Origin: Leuconostoc lactis
GTDB lineage: Bacteria > Bacillota > Bacilli > Lactobacillales > Lactobacillaceae
DNA length: 64,000 nucleotides
NCBI RefSeq assembly: GCF_007954625.1
Contig: NZ_CP042420.1
Coordinates: forward strand, 1-64,000
Direction: 5' to 3'
Shown: positions 9,926 to 18,318 of the stretch, one piece after another
Layout of the letters: each line of letters opens with the position of its first letter
How positions within the stretch are numbered: the stretch's first letter is position 1
Notes under the pieces: generated by a model
What the model was told of the DNA's origin: nothing
The model's input: only the letters and a program-made list of their open reading frames with translations
The model's database searches: none
Position numbers and translations under genes: made by a program

Positions 9926-11260
9926 TTACTGCAAATCCGTCCGTAATTGCCCCAACAACTTTTCATAGGCAAACTCATATTTTTCAATATCACCGGCACC
10001 CATAAAGACCATCACTGCGTTTTCAAATGGCATCAGCAAGCTCATATTATCTTCTGTGATAATGCCACCAAACTTACTAATTTCCGCACCGATTTCTGCT
10101 GAAGTCACTGCACCGGCCTTTTCGCGCGCGGAACCAAAGATATCAGCTAAAAAGACTTTATCTGCAGCTTCTAAGCTTGTCGCAAATTCGTCTTTATAGG
10201 CAATCACGCGTGAGTAGGTGTGAGGTTGGAAAATCGCAATAATTTGCTTATTGGGATACTTCTGTCGTGCGGCATCCAAAGTGGCATCAATTTCCGTGGG
10301 ATGATGGGCATAATCATCAATCACAGTAATATCAGCAATTTGCTTTTCGCTAAAGCGCCGCTTGACCCCTTGGTAGGTCATTAAGAATTCACGAATCAAG
10401 TTAAGATCAACCTTTTCCATATAGGCCACTGCAATGACAGCCACGGCATTTAAAATACTGTGCTGACCAAACAATGGCACCGCAAACTCACCTAAAGATT
10501 CCCCACGGAACAATACTTCAAAATGTGACCCTTGGGTTGATTTCCGAATATTAGTGGCAACAAAATCATCCCGATCCGCATTTGTCCCATAATAGTAGAC
10601 GTCAGCGGCTGGTTGCAAACTGCGCAGATGTGGGTCATCGCCCCAAGCAAAAATGGCCTTTTTAACGTTGCCAGCAAAGTCTGAAAAGGCTGCTGTCACG
10701 TCGTTAATATCATGATAATAATCTGGATGATCAAAATCAATATTGGTCAAAATGGCGTAATCTGGGGCATAATCTTTGAAATGACGACGATATTCATCGG
10801 CTTCCACCACAAAGAATTGGGAATTTGGCACCCCACGCCCTGTCCCATCCCCAATCAAATAAGAGGTTGGCGCAATGTTTTTTAAGACGTGTGCAAGTAA
10901 GCCAGTGGTTGATGTTTTCCCGTGCGCACCGGCTACAGCAATCGAGGTTGTTTGGCCAATTTGGTCTTGCACCGCATCAGGATAGGTCATCATGTCCACC
11001 CCAAGCGCCAGTGCGCGAGCAACTTCAACATGATCGTCTGTAAACGCATTGCCTCGAATAAAAATGGCCTCCTGATGGGCATCCACATTGGCCGCATCAA
11101 ACGGCAAAATTTCAATCCCTGCTGCCTCCAACGGTGCTTGCGTATAAGTATAAGTTTCAATATCTGAGCCTAATACCACATGGCCTTGATCATGTAAAAT
11201 TTGTGCCAATGGCCCCATACCTGTACCTTTGATACCGATAAAATAATATGTTTTCGCCAT
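9926..11260 (-). CDS. murC: UDP-N-acetylmuramate--L-alanine ligase
   Basis: Adds L-alanine to UDP-MurNAc, the first peptide step of peptidoglycan synthesis, using ATP. 444 residues. N-terminal UMP-binding domain GIKGTGMGPLAQ, ATP-binding P-loop GAHGKTSTTG near residue 110, then EADEYRRHF and the NIDFDHPDYY metal region, C-terminal ligase domain with DDYAHHPTEI and FQPHTYSR. Shine-Dalgarno GAGGAG. Its start overlaps the stop of a 47-codon gene by one base (TAATG), so translation is coupled. Confidence 0.96.
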   Translation of the reverse strand: MAKTYYFIGIKGTGMGPLAQILHDQGHVVLGSDIETYTYTQAPLEAAGIEILPFDAANVDAHQEAIFIRGNAFTDDHVEVARALALGVDMMTYPDAVQDQIGQTTSIAVAGAHGKTSTTGLLAHVLKNIAPTSYLIGDGTGRGVPNSQFFVVEADEYRRHFKDYAPDYAILTNIDFDHPDYYHDINDVTAAFSDFAGNVKKAIFAWGDDPHLRSLQPAADVYYYGTNADRDDFVATNIRKSTQGSHFEVLFRGESLGEFAVPLFGQHSILNAVAVIAVAYMEKVDLNLIREFLMTYQGVKRRFSEKQIADITVIDDYAHHPTEIDATLDAARQKYPNKQIIAIFQPHTYSRVIAYKDEFATSLEAADKVFLADIFGSAREKAGAVTSAEIGAEISKFGGIITEDNMSLLMPFENAVMVFMGAGDIEKYEFAYEKLLGQLRTDLQ

Positions 11261-11403
11261 TATTGCTCCTCAACTGAAACGAAGGTAAAGTATTGTAATT
11301 CACCTTTTCGTAACTCAAATATTAATTTTTTATATTGCGCGTTTTCATCGTTTAACGTCCGATACGTCCGCCGCGCATTTTGAATTTTTTCTTGTGTTGC
11401 CAT
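11260..11403 (-). CDS. 47-residue charged protein between ytpR and murC
   Basis: Short frame starting MATQEKIQNARRTYRTLNDE and ending FVSVEEQ, rich in Lys, Arg, Glu and Gln, without membrane segment. It begins one base after the ytpR stop and its TAA overlaps the murC ATG (TAATG), so it fills the gap between two real genes exactly. This tight fit on both sides is the main evidence that it is translated. It resembles no family I recognise. The Shine-Dalgarno is weak, consistent with coupling to ytpR. Confidence 0.7.
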   Translation of the reverse strand: MATQEKIQNARRTYRTLNDENAQYKKLIFELRKGELQYFTFVSVEEQ

Positions 11404-11404
11404 C

Positions 11405-12061
11405 TTAATAATTCGTATCCACTAAGTGATCCGTATACAAGTTCTGCGCCTTATCAAAGTCAAAAACCGTACCAACTTCACCAAAGTCTTCGGGTAATAC
11501 CAGTGCCCCTGGCTTATCTGGCGCTGCTGGCAATTTTAGTTCACGTCCTGAAACGATCATGCCACTTGATTGCACGCCTCGTAAAGCGCCATCCCAAATC
11601 AATGCACCTGATGGCATCATTGTCCCTGGTTGTGCAACCACGACCTTGATTCCTTCACGCATATTCGGTGAACCTGATACAATTTGCAACGTTTTCCCAT
11701 CGCCAACAGCGGTTGTGGTCACATGCAAATGATCAGAATCTGGATGCGCCGTCATTTTTTCAACGCGACCAATGACTAGCTTTGATGGTGACACCGCCAA
11801 ACGATCTTCAAAGCCAGCTTCTGCTAGCAAGCCATTAACCTGGTCCACCTGATCCGCATCCAGCACGACTTGTCCTTGAACGTCAGTTAAGCCCAGTTGT
11901 GCGCCAACGCCAGCAATATTAAAACCAGTCGTGGCTTGCGTTGTTGCATCTTGAATACGTGTCACTTGACCCTTTGTTGTCACTGTTTGTTCAGCAGCAT
12001 TTGGAGCCAAAATGATGACTAAAACATCACCCATCCCTTGTAAGTTATAACTTGTTATCAT
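11405..12061 (-). CDS. ytpR: YtpR-like tRNA-binding domain protein
   Basis: 218 residues from the ATG at 12061 (Shine-Dalgarno AAGGACT); a longer in-frame start is less likely. The N-terminal half is a DUF4479-like domain; the C-terminal half is a tRNA-binding OB-fold (LVIGRVEKMTAHPDSDHLHVTTTAVGDG ... VVAQPGTMMPSGALI ... GVQSSGMIVSGREL), as in PheT and Trbp111. Precise role unknown; a stand-alone tRNA binder is likely. First gene of a ytpR - small ORF - murC unit. Confidence 0.9.
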   Translation of the reverse strand: MITSYNLQGMGDVLVIILAPNAAEQTVTTKGQVTRIQDATTQATTGFNIAGVGAQLGLTDVQGQVVLDADQVDQVNGLLAEAGFEDRLAVSPSKLVIGRVEKMTAHPDSDHLHVTTTAVGDGKTLQIVSGSPNMREGIKVVVAQPGTMMPSGALIWDGALRGVQSSGMIVSGRELKLPAAPDKPGALVLPEDFGEVGTVFDFDKAQNLYTDHLVDTNY

Positions 12062-12106
12062 TTTTAGAGTCCTTATTTTAAATTTATATTTTGCGTGATT
12101 AAAACA

Positions 12107-12128
12107 CAAAAGACCGCTCTCACGGTCT
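12107..12128 (-). terminator. mtnN terminator
   Basis: Minus-strand stem AGACCG / CGGTCT, six-base loop, then TTTTG, directly after the mtnN stop. Confidence 0.8.
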
Positions 12129-12131
12129 CAA

Positions 12132-12806
12132 TTATGCTTTGCTATCCAAATAAGATAGCAACAATTTTGCTGAAGCCCGACCTGCTTCAACGACATAATC
12201 ATCAAATACCACGCCAGAGTCACCATTTGCTAAATCAGACACCCCACGTAAGACAATAAAGGGTGTTCCAAATTGGTAGGCAACCTGCGCAACCGCAGCA
12301 GCTTCCATTTCGGCTACTAAAGCCTCCGGGAAATGTGTTAAAATGCGCTTCTTCGCTGCATCTTGCACGAATTGATCACCCGACACAATCAAGCCTTCTT
12401 TCACTGCGGCTAATTGTTCAAAGTCTTTGACCACTGTTGGGTCGGCTTCGTAGTAAAGTGGCTTGTTTGGCACTTGCCCATAGGCATAACCAAACACCGT
12501 CACATCAACATCTGAGTAAGCCACTTGCGTGCCAATCACTTCATCCCCAATTTTTAAGTCAGGATCAAGCGCCCCCGCAGAACCAGTATTAACCACTAAA
12601 TCAGGTTCAAAATTATCAATCATCAACGCAGTCGCAGAAGCCGCAGCTACTTTACCAATGCCTGATTCGGTTAAAATCACTTCGTGTCCTTTATAGCGAC
12701 CACTAGTGATTTCAGTCCCACCGTGTTGCTTAGTCGTCACATCTTCTAAGGCAGCAATCAGTGTGATTTTTTCTTCCGCCATTGGCGTAATAATTCCAAT
12801 TTTCAT
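12132..12806 (-). CDS. mtnN: 5'-methylthioadenosine/S-adenosylhomocysteine nucleosidase
   Basis: Cleaves adenine from MTA and SAH, recycling by-products of methylation and polyamine synthesis. 224 residues; MKIGIITPMAEE start, TESGIGKVAAA, NTGSAGALDP, and VAEMEAAAVAQVAY plus VLRGVSDLANGD with the catalytic Asp. The homology start at 12806 has no adjacent Shine-Dalgarno; a strong one lies about 43 bases upstream, separated by a hairpin and short frames (see the leader entry). Confidence 0.96.
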   Translation of the reverse strand: MKIGIITPMAEEKITLIAALEDVTTKQHGGTEITSGRYKGHEVILTESGIGKVAAASATALMIDNFEPDLVVNTGSAGALDPDLKIGDEVIGTQVAYSDVDVTVFGYAYGQVPNKPLYYEADPTVVKDFEQLAAVKEGLIVSGDQFVQDAAKKRILTHFPEALVAEMEAAAVAQVAYQFGTPFIVLRGVSDLANGDSGVVFDDYVVEAGRASAKLLLSYLDSKA

Positions 12807-12810
12807 GTTG

Positions 12811-12870
12811 TTATTTGCGACGCCGAATCAGCCAAGCGATTCGGTCATCTCTTCCTTCCTTGTTTACCAT
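12811..12870 (-). promoter_or_regulatory. mtnN leader: distant Shine-Dalgarno, hairpin, minicistrons
   Basis: The strong Shine-Dalgarno (AAGGAAGGAAGAG, 12849-12861) is followed by ATG at 12848 opening a six-codon frame that stops in frame with mtnN at 12828. A hairpin CCGAATC / GATTCGG spans 12823-12844. A second frame, ATG 12870 to TAA 12811 (19 codons, ending AWLIRRRK), stops four bases before the mtnN ATG. The layout suggests translational control or coupling. Confidence 0.5.
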
Positions 12871-12896
12871 CAGTTTCGGTATGATTTAAGCATGCG

Positions 12897-13193
12897 TTAC
12901 TTGACTAAAAAGAAATAGGCATAGGTCGCAATAATCAGTACAATTAAGCAGACAATCGCCACATTATACCGATGCCGCAATCGTTTAGACTTACCATTAG
13001 CAGTGAGTTTACCATCTGATCCCAGTTCATACCGACCCTTGCGTGTCAGACGCATTTCCTCACGTGTTTCTGGCGTCACAACTGTGATTGGGGTTGGATG
13101 CGCTTTAGCATAAGCCTTTTCGACCCGAATACGTTCCTTTTCGCGTTGTTTTTGTGCTTTCTTTTCGGCACGTCGTGATAGTTCTTCTGCCAT
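12897..13193 (-). CDS. Small single-pass membrane protein, function unknown
   Basis: 98 residues. The N-terminal 75 are very basic and helical (RRAEKKAQKQREKERIRVEK), the C-terminus is one membrane helix (about residues 77-95, YNVAIVCLIVLIIATYAYFF), so a tail-anchored protein with a cytosolic basic head is predicted. Shine-Dalgarno GAGG, start one base after nudF stop, so third in a csp-nudF operon. No function recognised. Confidence 0.8.
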   Translation of the reverse strand: MAEELSRRAEKKAQKQREKERIRVEKAYAKAHPTPITVVTPETREEMRLTRKGRYELGSDGKLTANGKSKRLRHRYNVAIVCLIVLIIATYAYFFLVK

Positions 13194-13194
13194 C

Positions 13195-13746
13195 CTAACC
13201 TCGCATATATGACCAGTATAAGAAGGCCGTTAACGTCTTTTGATCATTCAACGCACCCGCTTCAAACAGACGCTTCATCTCGTCATAGCTGATTATCTCA
13301 ATATCTAAAGACTCACCTAAATCCCGTGGTAATTGCTCAGCAACGGGAATTGGCTGTAAATCACGGGCCACATAAAGATACATATAAGCATCTGAAAAAC
13401 CAATGGTCTCATAAAAACCCGTCACCTGTTGGATATCACCGGCTGACACGCGTAATTCTTCATTTAACTCACGAACAACCGCATGTTCTGGTTGATCAAC
13501 ATCACGTGCATCTAACTTACCAGCAGGAATTTCTAAGATAAAATCCCCAATTGTGGCACGATATTGTTTTTCCAACAGAATATGGTCGTCATCAACAAAT
13601 GCTAACACGGCAATTGCAGGCACATGTCGGACAATATCCCGTTGTGAGATCTTCCCATTAAACAACGTGACTGCCTGTTTTTCGACACTAAAAATAGGCC
13701 CTTCATAGACGATTTGGGTATCTTGTACTTGCTCGCGTTCCGCCAT
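13195..13746 (-). CDS. nudF: Nudix hydrolase, ADP-ribose pyrophosphatase type
   Basis: Hydrolyses ADP-ribose and related dinucleotides to AMP and ribose-5-phosphate. 183 residues with the Nudix helix (AGKLDARDVDQPEHAVVRELNEEL, REL-EEL core near residues 95-101) and the ADPRase segment GFYETIGFSDAYMYLYVARDL. The ATG overlaps the csp stop (TAATG). Located in an operon with a cold-shock protein and a small membrane protein. Confidence 0.9.
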   Translation of the reverse strand: MAEREQVQDTQIVYEGPIFSVEKQAVTLFNGKISQRDIVRHVPAIAVLAFVDDDHILLEKQYRATIGDFILEIPAGKLDARDVDQPEHAVVRELNEELRVSAGDIQQVTGFYETIGFSDAYMYLYVARDLQPIPVAEQLPRDLGESLDIEIISYDEMKRLFEAGALNDQKTLTAFLYWSYMRG

Positions 13747-13970
13747 TATACTTCTGATGCCTTCTTCATGATGGGTCTTACTTCTGCTGCTTGATAATCT
13801 TTATAGCCTTGAACGAGGACGTAACTGACACGTTCCCCTTGATTGAGCGACTTAAAACCGTCCATATCAATGCCGTTAAAGTGAACGTAGACGTCAGCGC
13901 CGCCCTCGTCCGGAGTAATGTAGCCATAGCCACGTTCTTTTTGCCAAATTTTTACTGTTCCTGTTTTCAT
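13746..13970 (-). CDS. Cold-shock domain protein
   Basis: 74-residue single-stranded nucleic acid binder with CSD motifs RNP1 (KERGYGYI) and RNP2 (VYVHF); the fold begins GTVKIWQ. RNA chaperone or transcription anti-terminator by family. No Shine-Dalgarno precedes the ATG; instead a -10 box ends six bases before it (see the promoter entry), predicting a leaderless mRNA. The TAA overlaps the nudF ATG. Confidence 0.9.
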   Translation of the reverse strand: MKTGTVKIWQKERGYGYITPDEGGADVYVHFNGIDMDGFKSLNQGERVSYVLVQGYKDYQAAEVRPIMKKASEV

Positions 13971-13976
13971 ATTAAC

Positions 13977-13985
13977 ATTGTATCA
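13977..13985 (-). promoter_or_regulatory. Extended -10 promoter for a leaderless csp mRNA
   Basis: Minus strand TG-A-TACAAT, then six bases, then the csp ATG. Transcription starting at the usual distance would begin at the A of ATG. The TG element overlaps the T-run of the permease terminator next door, a very compact gene junction. No good -35 is seen because the terminator hairpin occupies the place. Confidence 0.6.
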
Positions 13986-14012
13986 AAAAAACCGCCATAA
14001 CGGCGGTTTTTT
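13985..14012 (-). terminator. Permease terminator
   Basis: Stem ACCGCC / GGCGGT with flanking A-run and T-run; efficient in both directions, used by the purine permease on the minus strand. Confidence 0.9.
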
Positions 14013-14030
14013 ATTGAAATCAATGTCGGA

Positions 14031-15479
14031 TTACATGAATGCCAACATAATAAAGTTAATCAAGAAGAAAGTTGATACGATTAACAAAACCGGTGACACT
14101 TCCTTGAATTTACCAAGGGCCAACTTCACCACAATGAAGAAAATGAAGCCGGCGGCAATACCATATGAGATTGAGTATGAAAAGGCCATAAAGACAGAAG
14201 TGAAGAATGCTGGAATTGCAACTTCCAAGTTTTCCCAAGAAATCTTCTTGAACTCACCCATCATCATGATCCCAACTAGAATCAACAATGGTGACGTTGC
14301 CGCTGACGGCACAACCCCAACAAACGGTGCGAAAATCACCATCAAACCAAAGCCAATGGCTGTCACAACATTGGCTAAGCCGGTGCGGGCACCAGCTGCA
14401 ATACCAGTCGCTGATTCAATAAACGTTGTGGTATTTGACGTCCCAACAACACCCGCTAAAGCAGTGGTAAAGGTATCAACCACCAAAGCGCGATCCATCT
14501 TTGAGTTAAAGCCATCTTCTTGTTCAAACGCTTTCGTGTCTGCCTTTGAGAAAATACCCGTTTGATTACCAATACCAATCAATGTCCCAATCGCATCAAA
14601 CAAACCAGTCAGTCCCATGGCAAAGATTGTCACAATAGCCATTAAGGCGTTTTCCCAATTTGAAAACAGACTACCCATGCCTTTTGCACCAAAGGCTTGT
14701 CCAAAGACATCACCAAGTTGGTGGAAGGCAGAACCAATTGATGTGCCTGGTTGGATTTGTGTGTTCGTCACGCCCATTGGAATACCAATCAAAGTTGTGG
14801 CAACCAACGTAATCAGAAAGGCACCCGGTACTTTGCGCATCACCAAAACAAGAAGCAACACAAAACCAATTAAAGCCAACAAAACTGATGGTTCGTTAAA
14901 TTTTGTCAATTCTGGTGTGACACCACCATTGGCTAAGAGTGAATGAATCGCCCCACTCGTCTTACCTGTGTAAGCTTCGTCATTGACTGTCTTAACGTTG
15001 TTACCATCAACCAAGAAGTTAATGAAACCGGCGTTCTTTAAGCCAATATACGTCACAAACATCCCGATACCACCACCGATGGCGGCCTTTAACTCGGTTG
15101 GAATCCCCTTAACAATTGCGCGACGGCCATGTGTTAACGTAATGGCGATATCAACAACACCAACCAAAAAGACAATCGCCAAGGCTTGCTGCCATGAAAA
15201 GCCAAAGCCAAACACGATGGTATACGTGAAGTACGCTTGCATCCCAATCCCAGGCGCCAATGCAAACGGTACATTGGCAAATATACCCATGAACAACGTG
15301 CCAAACATGGCAACGATAATCGCTGCCAAGAAGACTGCTTGTTCAGGAATACCAGCTTGCCCCAAAATTTGAGGGTTCAAAAAGAAAATGTAAGCCATCG
15401 ACACAAAGGTCGTTATCCCTGCTAAAACTTCACGACGTACAGTCGTTTTGTTTTCAGACAGTTTAAAAAACTTTGACAT
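14031..15479 (-). CDS. pbuG: Guanine/hypoxanthine permease (NCS2, AzgA-like)
   Basis: Membrane importer of purine bases, 482 residues with about 12 helices. Recognisable stretches: REVLAGITTFVSMAYIFFLNP at the start, NVPFALAPGIGMQAYFTY, and ESATGIAAGARTGLANVVTA. It is preceded by a guanine-type purine riboswitch, which supports guanine or hypoxanthine as substrate. The symbol follows the Bacillus homologue. Confidence 0.92.
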   Translation of the reverse strand: MSKFFKLSENKTTVRREVLAGITTFVSMAYIFFLNPQILGQAGIPEQAVFLAAIIVAMFGTLFMGIFANVPFALAPGIGMQAYFTYTIVFGFGFSWQQALAIVFLVGVVDIAITLTHGRRAIVKGIPTELKAAIGGGIGMFVTYIGLKNAGFINFLVDGNNVKTVNDEAYTGKTSGAIHSLLANGGVTPELTKFNEPSVLLALIGFVLLLVLVMRKVPGAFLITLVATTLIGIPMGVTNTQIQPGTSIGSAFHQLGDVFGQAFGAKGMGSLFSNWENALMAIVTIFAMGLTGLFDAIGTLIGIGNQTGIFSKADTKAFEQEDGFNSKMDRALVVDTFTTALAGVVGTSNTTTFIESATGIAAGARTGLANVVTAIGFGLMVIFAPFVGVVPSAATSPLLILVGIMMMGEFKKISWENLEVAIPAFFTSVFMAFSYSISYGIAAGFIFFIVVKLALGKFKEVSPVLLIVSTFFLINFIMLAFM

Positions 15480-15497
15480 AATACTCTCCTAAACGCG

Positions 15498-15600
15498 AAA
15501 AATCTGCCCACCACAAATGATGGACAGATCCCGCATTTGTGATAGTCCAACATCGGTGCTGGGTAGAAACAGTCGGCCATTATCCGACACTATATCACGT
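15498..15600 (-). ncRNA. Guanine-sensing purine riboswitch with terminator
   Basis: Minus-strand aptamer at about 15539-15598: P1 GTGATA / TATCAC, P2 GTCGG...CCGAC, J2/3 TTTCTACC, P3 and the J3/1 GGACTATC, whose C (position 74 of the family) predicts guanine rather than adenine. Downstream a 12-base-pair terminator stem (15502-15529, ATCTGTCC / GGGCAGAT core) ends in TTTTT. The competing pairing CACAAATG with CATTTGTG would form the antiterminator and uses the 3' strand of P1. So guanine binding should switch the permease off. Confidence 0.93.
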
Positions 15601-15678
15601 ATTTTTTAATATAATACAGTTTAACACTGATGGACTCGCGTTGACAACCCATAAATATGTCTCTCATAAAGATCGTCA

Positions 15679-16608
15679 CTAAGCACTCTCACAGACTTGT
15701 GGCACATATTCAATCGCCGGCCGGAATTTAAGCCCTTGATAAGTGCCTACCACAATAATCTTTAATTTTTGACCACGAAACTGCACACTTGGTAACAATA
15801 AGGTCTTAGTAAAATCAAGCCCAGTATGCGCAAGCGTTTTGCCTAATTTAATAAGCGAATGGCGCCGCCGCGATGTCAAGATGCGATTGCGATACTCATA
15901 ATAATAACGGGGTAAGCGTGTGATATCTACTTCGCCCACAATATCTCCAGGCTTGGGGTTTGCTTGACTCGCATGTACCACAATTGAGTCTCGCACAAAA
16001 AATCCCGCACTAACTTGCGTCGCACGTTGGGTAAATTCAATATCATCCCCCCAGATGAAATATTCTTTTTGCGGTAACCCAATTTGCGCAATCACTGCCC
16101 GTGAAAAGATTGTTGAGACAAACGTGGCCTGCTTGATTGGCAGCCAGCGCGCCTTATCCTGTAATAGCGTGGCAGCGTTTCCTGCCAGTGGTGCTGGGAC
16201 GTTCATTTTCGACCAATCACCATCGGTCCAAACCACTTTACTAGCTGCCCAACCTGCCTTAGGCTGCGCTGCAAATAACGCCAGTAATTTAGATAGCGCA
16301 TCCTCAGTTGGCATCGAATCATCATCCATCACCCAGACATAATCATCCTGCGTGAGCATCATAAATTCTCGCATACCCCAATTAAAACCGCCAGCACCGC
16401 CCAGGTTTTCCGACATGTGGGTCACAATTAAGCGTGGATCTGTTAACTGATCTAAATACTCATGTGTCCCATCAGTACTCGCGCTATTAACCACAATAAG
16501 ATGTTTTAAGGCAGACGTGTCTTGTGCTAACACTTTTTGAATCGCTTCTTTTAATAACGGTAGCCGATTATACGTGACAATCATCGCTGTTACAGTTGGT
16601 TCAGTCAT
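15679..16608 (-). CDS. Family 2 glycosyltransferase, GlfT-like
   Basis: 309 residues from the ATG at 16608 (Shine-Dalgarno GAGGG). GT-A fold: VTAMIVTYNRLPLLKEA, the nucleotide-sugar motif DDDSMPT near residue 95, and YFIWGDDIEFTQRA with acceptor-activating acids, a layout typical of GlfT1 galactofuranosyl or rhamnosyl transferases. It lies downstream of UDP-galactopyranose mutase, which makes UDP-Galf, so Galf transfer to a surface glycan is the best guess. Donor specificity is inferred from this context. Confidence 0.85.
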   Translation of the reverse strand: MTEPTVTAMIVTYNRLPLLKEAIQKVLAQDTSALKHLIVVNSASTDGTHEYLDQLTDPRLIVTHMSENLGGAGGFNWGMREFMMLTQDDYVWVMDDDSMPTEDALSKLLALFAAQPKAGWAASKVVWTDGDWSKMNVPAPLAGNAATLLQDKARWLPIKQATFVSTIFSRAVIAQIGLPQKEYFIWGDDIEFTQRATQVSAGFFVRDSIVVHASQANPKPGDIVGEVDITRLPRYYYEYRNRILTSRRRHSLIKLGKTLAHTGLDFTKTLLLPSVQFRGQKLKIIVVGTYQGLKFRPAIEYVPQVCESA

Positions 16609-16980
16609 GTTTTCCCTCTTCAATTATGATATTGATTACTGCGGTCACAGAGACTGTGTTGTGGCCCACAGACATCACACATTAGCCGATCGCCAAATTT
16701 GCCTTGCTGTTGGCAACCTGCGACTAGACAGTTGCACTGTTCACAAAATGGCACAAAAAAATAACATCGCTGTCGAACACTGTTGGTACGCTTCTTGCCT
16801 AAGCAATCTCACTGTACCAGTCATTGTACGATCAGACATCTACCGATTATGCCTTTCGATGTTAATTTAAATGTTGCGTTACGCCATCGTGTCGCTGTCC
16901 AGTTGCTAAATCACCGATTCAGTGCTAATTAGTCAGACGAATCACGCTCAAGTGTTATATGTACGCCCAAAAGGGCCTGT
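16609..16980. other. Intergenic stretch between glf and the GlfT-like gene
   Basis: No convincing gene. A small hairpin GCCC-AAAA-GGGC lies right after the glf stop (about 16968-16979) without T-run. On the minus strand a Cys-rich frame (seven cysteines including CDVC, best start GTG 16781) runs to a TGA at 16620, directly before the transferase Shine-Dalgarno, but has no clear ribosome binding site. Confidence 0.5.
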
Positions 16981-18171
16981 TTATTTAACGTTGTCATGCG
17001 CGAAGTTGAAATCTGAAGCGACCCCAAATTCTTCACGAACCGTATTCAAAGCATCATTAATCACTTGATCCATATCAAAGTAACGATACTTCCCTAAGCG
17101 ACCACCAAAAATAATTTCTGCGTGCTTTGTCCGTGCTTCTTTCGCATATTGCTTGTAAATTTGCGTATTTTTGTCATCGTTGACTGGGTAATACGCTTCT
17201 TTTTCACGGTTCCACTCTTGTGGATACTCACGCGTAATGATGGTTTTCCCTTCATCAGCCAAACCATCAAAGTGCTTCCATTCCATGACACGTGTGTAAG
17301 GTGTTTCGGCATCTGTATAGTTAATGACAGCATTACCTTGATAGTTTTCTGAATCCACTACTTCATGCTCAAAACGGAGTGAACGGTATTCTAATTCTCC
17401 AAACTTATAGTCAAAGAATTGATCAATCATGCCCGTGTAGAGTACTCGTGGGAATTCGGCTAATAACGTATCCTTATGATCAAAGAAGTCAGTATCTGTT
17501 AAGACATCAATCAAACCATTTGATTGGGCCACCATACGCTCAAAAATTTGGGTATAACCACCCACCGGAATCCCTTGATAGCGGTGGTTAAAGTAGTTGT
17601 TATCGTAAATAAAACGTACTGGCAAGCGCTTAATAATAAAGGCTGGCAATTCAGTGGCCTTACGACCCCATTGCTTTTCCGTGTAACCCTTAATGAGCTT
17701 TTCGTAAATGTCAGTTCCGATTAATGAAATCGCTTGTTCTTCCAAGTTACGTGGTTGACGATCACCTAAATCAGCCAAAGCCGCGGCTTTTTGTTCAGCA
17801 ATTTTGGCTTGTGCTTCAGCAGGTGTCTTGGTTCCCCACATTTGATAGAACGTATTCATGTTGAAGGGCAAATTGTACAATGTGCCTTTGTAGTTTGCCA
17901 CCACTTGGTTTTGATAGCCATTAAATTCAGCAAATTGACGAATATAATCCCACACTTCTTTATTATCTGTATGGAAAATGTGTGCGCCAAAATCATGCAC
18001 CGTAATCCCATGTTCAGTATGGGTATGCATGTTACCGCCAATATAAGGGCGCTTTTCAACAATCAGGGACCGCTTGCCACGCTTGGCAGCTTCGTAGGCA
18101 AAAATCATGCCGAAAGGTCCAGCACCAACAACTAAGTAGTCATAATTCTTCGTATTAAATTTATTTGTCAT
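16981..18171 (-). CDS. glf: UDP-galactopyranose mutase
   Basis: FAD enzyme that ring-contracts UDP-galactopyranose to UDP-galactofuranose. 396 residues. N-terminal dinucleotide-binding motif VVGAGPFGMIFAYEAAKRG, then YIGGNMHTH and GITVHDFGAHIFHT, and KGYTEKQWGR; the C-terminal GRLGKYRYFDMDQVINDAL is typical. No Shine-Dalgarno; a TATAAT box lies nine bases before the ATG, so the mRNA leader would be almost absent. It supplies the donor for the neighbouring transferase. Confidence 0.96.
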   Translation of the reverse strand: MTNKFNTKNYDYLVVGAGPFGMIFAYEAAKRGKRSLIVEKRPYIGGNMHTHTEHGITVHDFGAHIFHTDNKEVWDYIRQFAEFNGYQNQVVANYKGTLYNLPFNMNTFYQMWGTKTPAEAQAKIAEQKAAALADLGDRQPRNLEEQAISLIGTDIYEKLIKGYTEKQWGRKATELPAFIIKRLPVRFIYDNNYFNHRYQGIPVGGYTQIFERMVAQSNGLIDVLTDTDFFDHKDTLLAEFPRVLYTGMIDQFFDYKFGELEYRSLRFEHEVVDSENYQGNAVINYTDAETPYTRVMEWKHFDGLADEGKTIITREYPQEWNREKEAYYPVNDDKNTQIYKQYAKEARTKHAEIIFGGRLGKYRYFDMDQVINDALNTVREEFGVASDFNFAHDNVK

Positions 18172-18180
18172 AGTAGTTCT

Positions 18181-18186
18181 ATTATA
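18181..18186 (-). promoter_or_regulatory. glf -10 box close to the ATG
   Basis: TATAAT on the minus strand, nine bases before the glf ATG. A start six to nine bases downstream gives a leader of nought to three bases. Confidence 0.5.
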
Positions 18187-18286
18187 CCTGAGACAACCCC
18201 GTTTTGCATATCAAAAATCATGCCATGATGGCGATTTGCCACAGTAGGTTCATGCTATACCGCACCACTACCCTAATTTATGGCAC

Positions 18287-18318
18287 AAAAAAGGCCAATC
18301 ACCTTAATGTGATCGACC
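18287..18318 (-). terminator. Terminator overlapping the DUF4422 gene end
   Basis: Ten-pair stem GGTCGATCAC / GTGATTGGCC followed by six T on the minus strand. The stop codon of the DUF4422 gene lies in the loop region. Confidence 0.85.

Noticed and set aside
13978..14565. 195-codon plus-strand frame opposite the purine permease
   Set aside because: Antisense shadow of pbuG; begins inside a terminator and has no recognisable domain.
16574..16870. 98-codon plus-strand frame before glf
   Set aside because: Overlaps the GlfT-like gene start on the other strand; composition shows no coding character.
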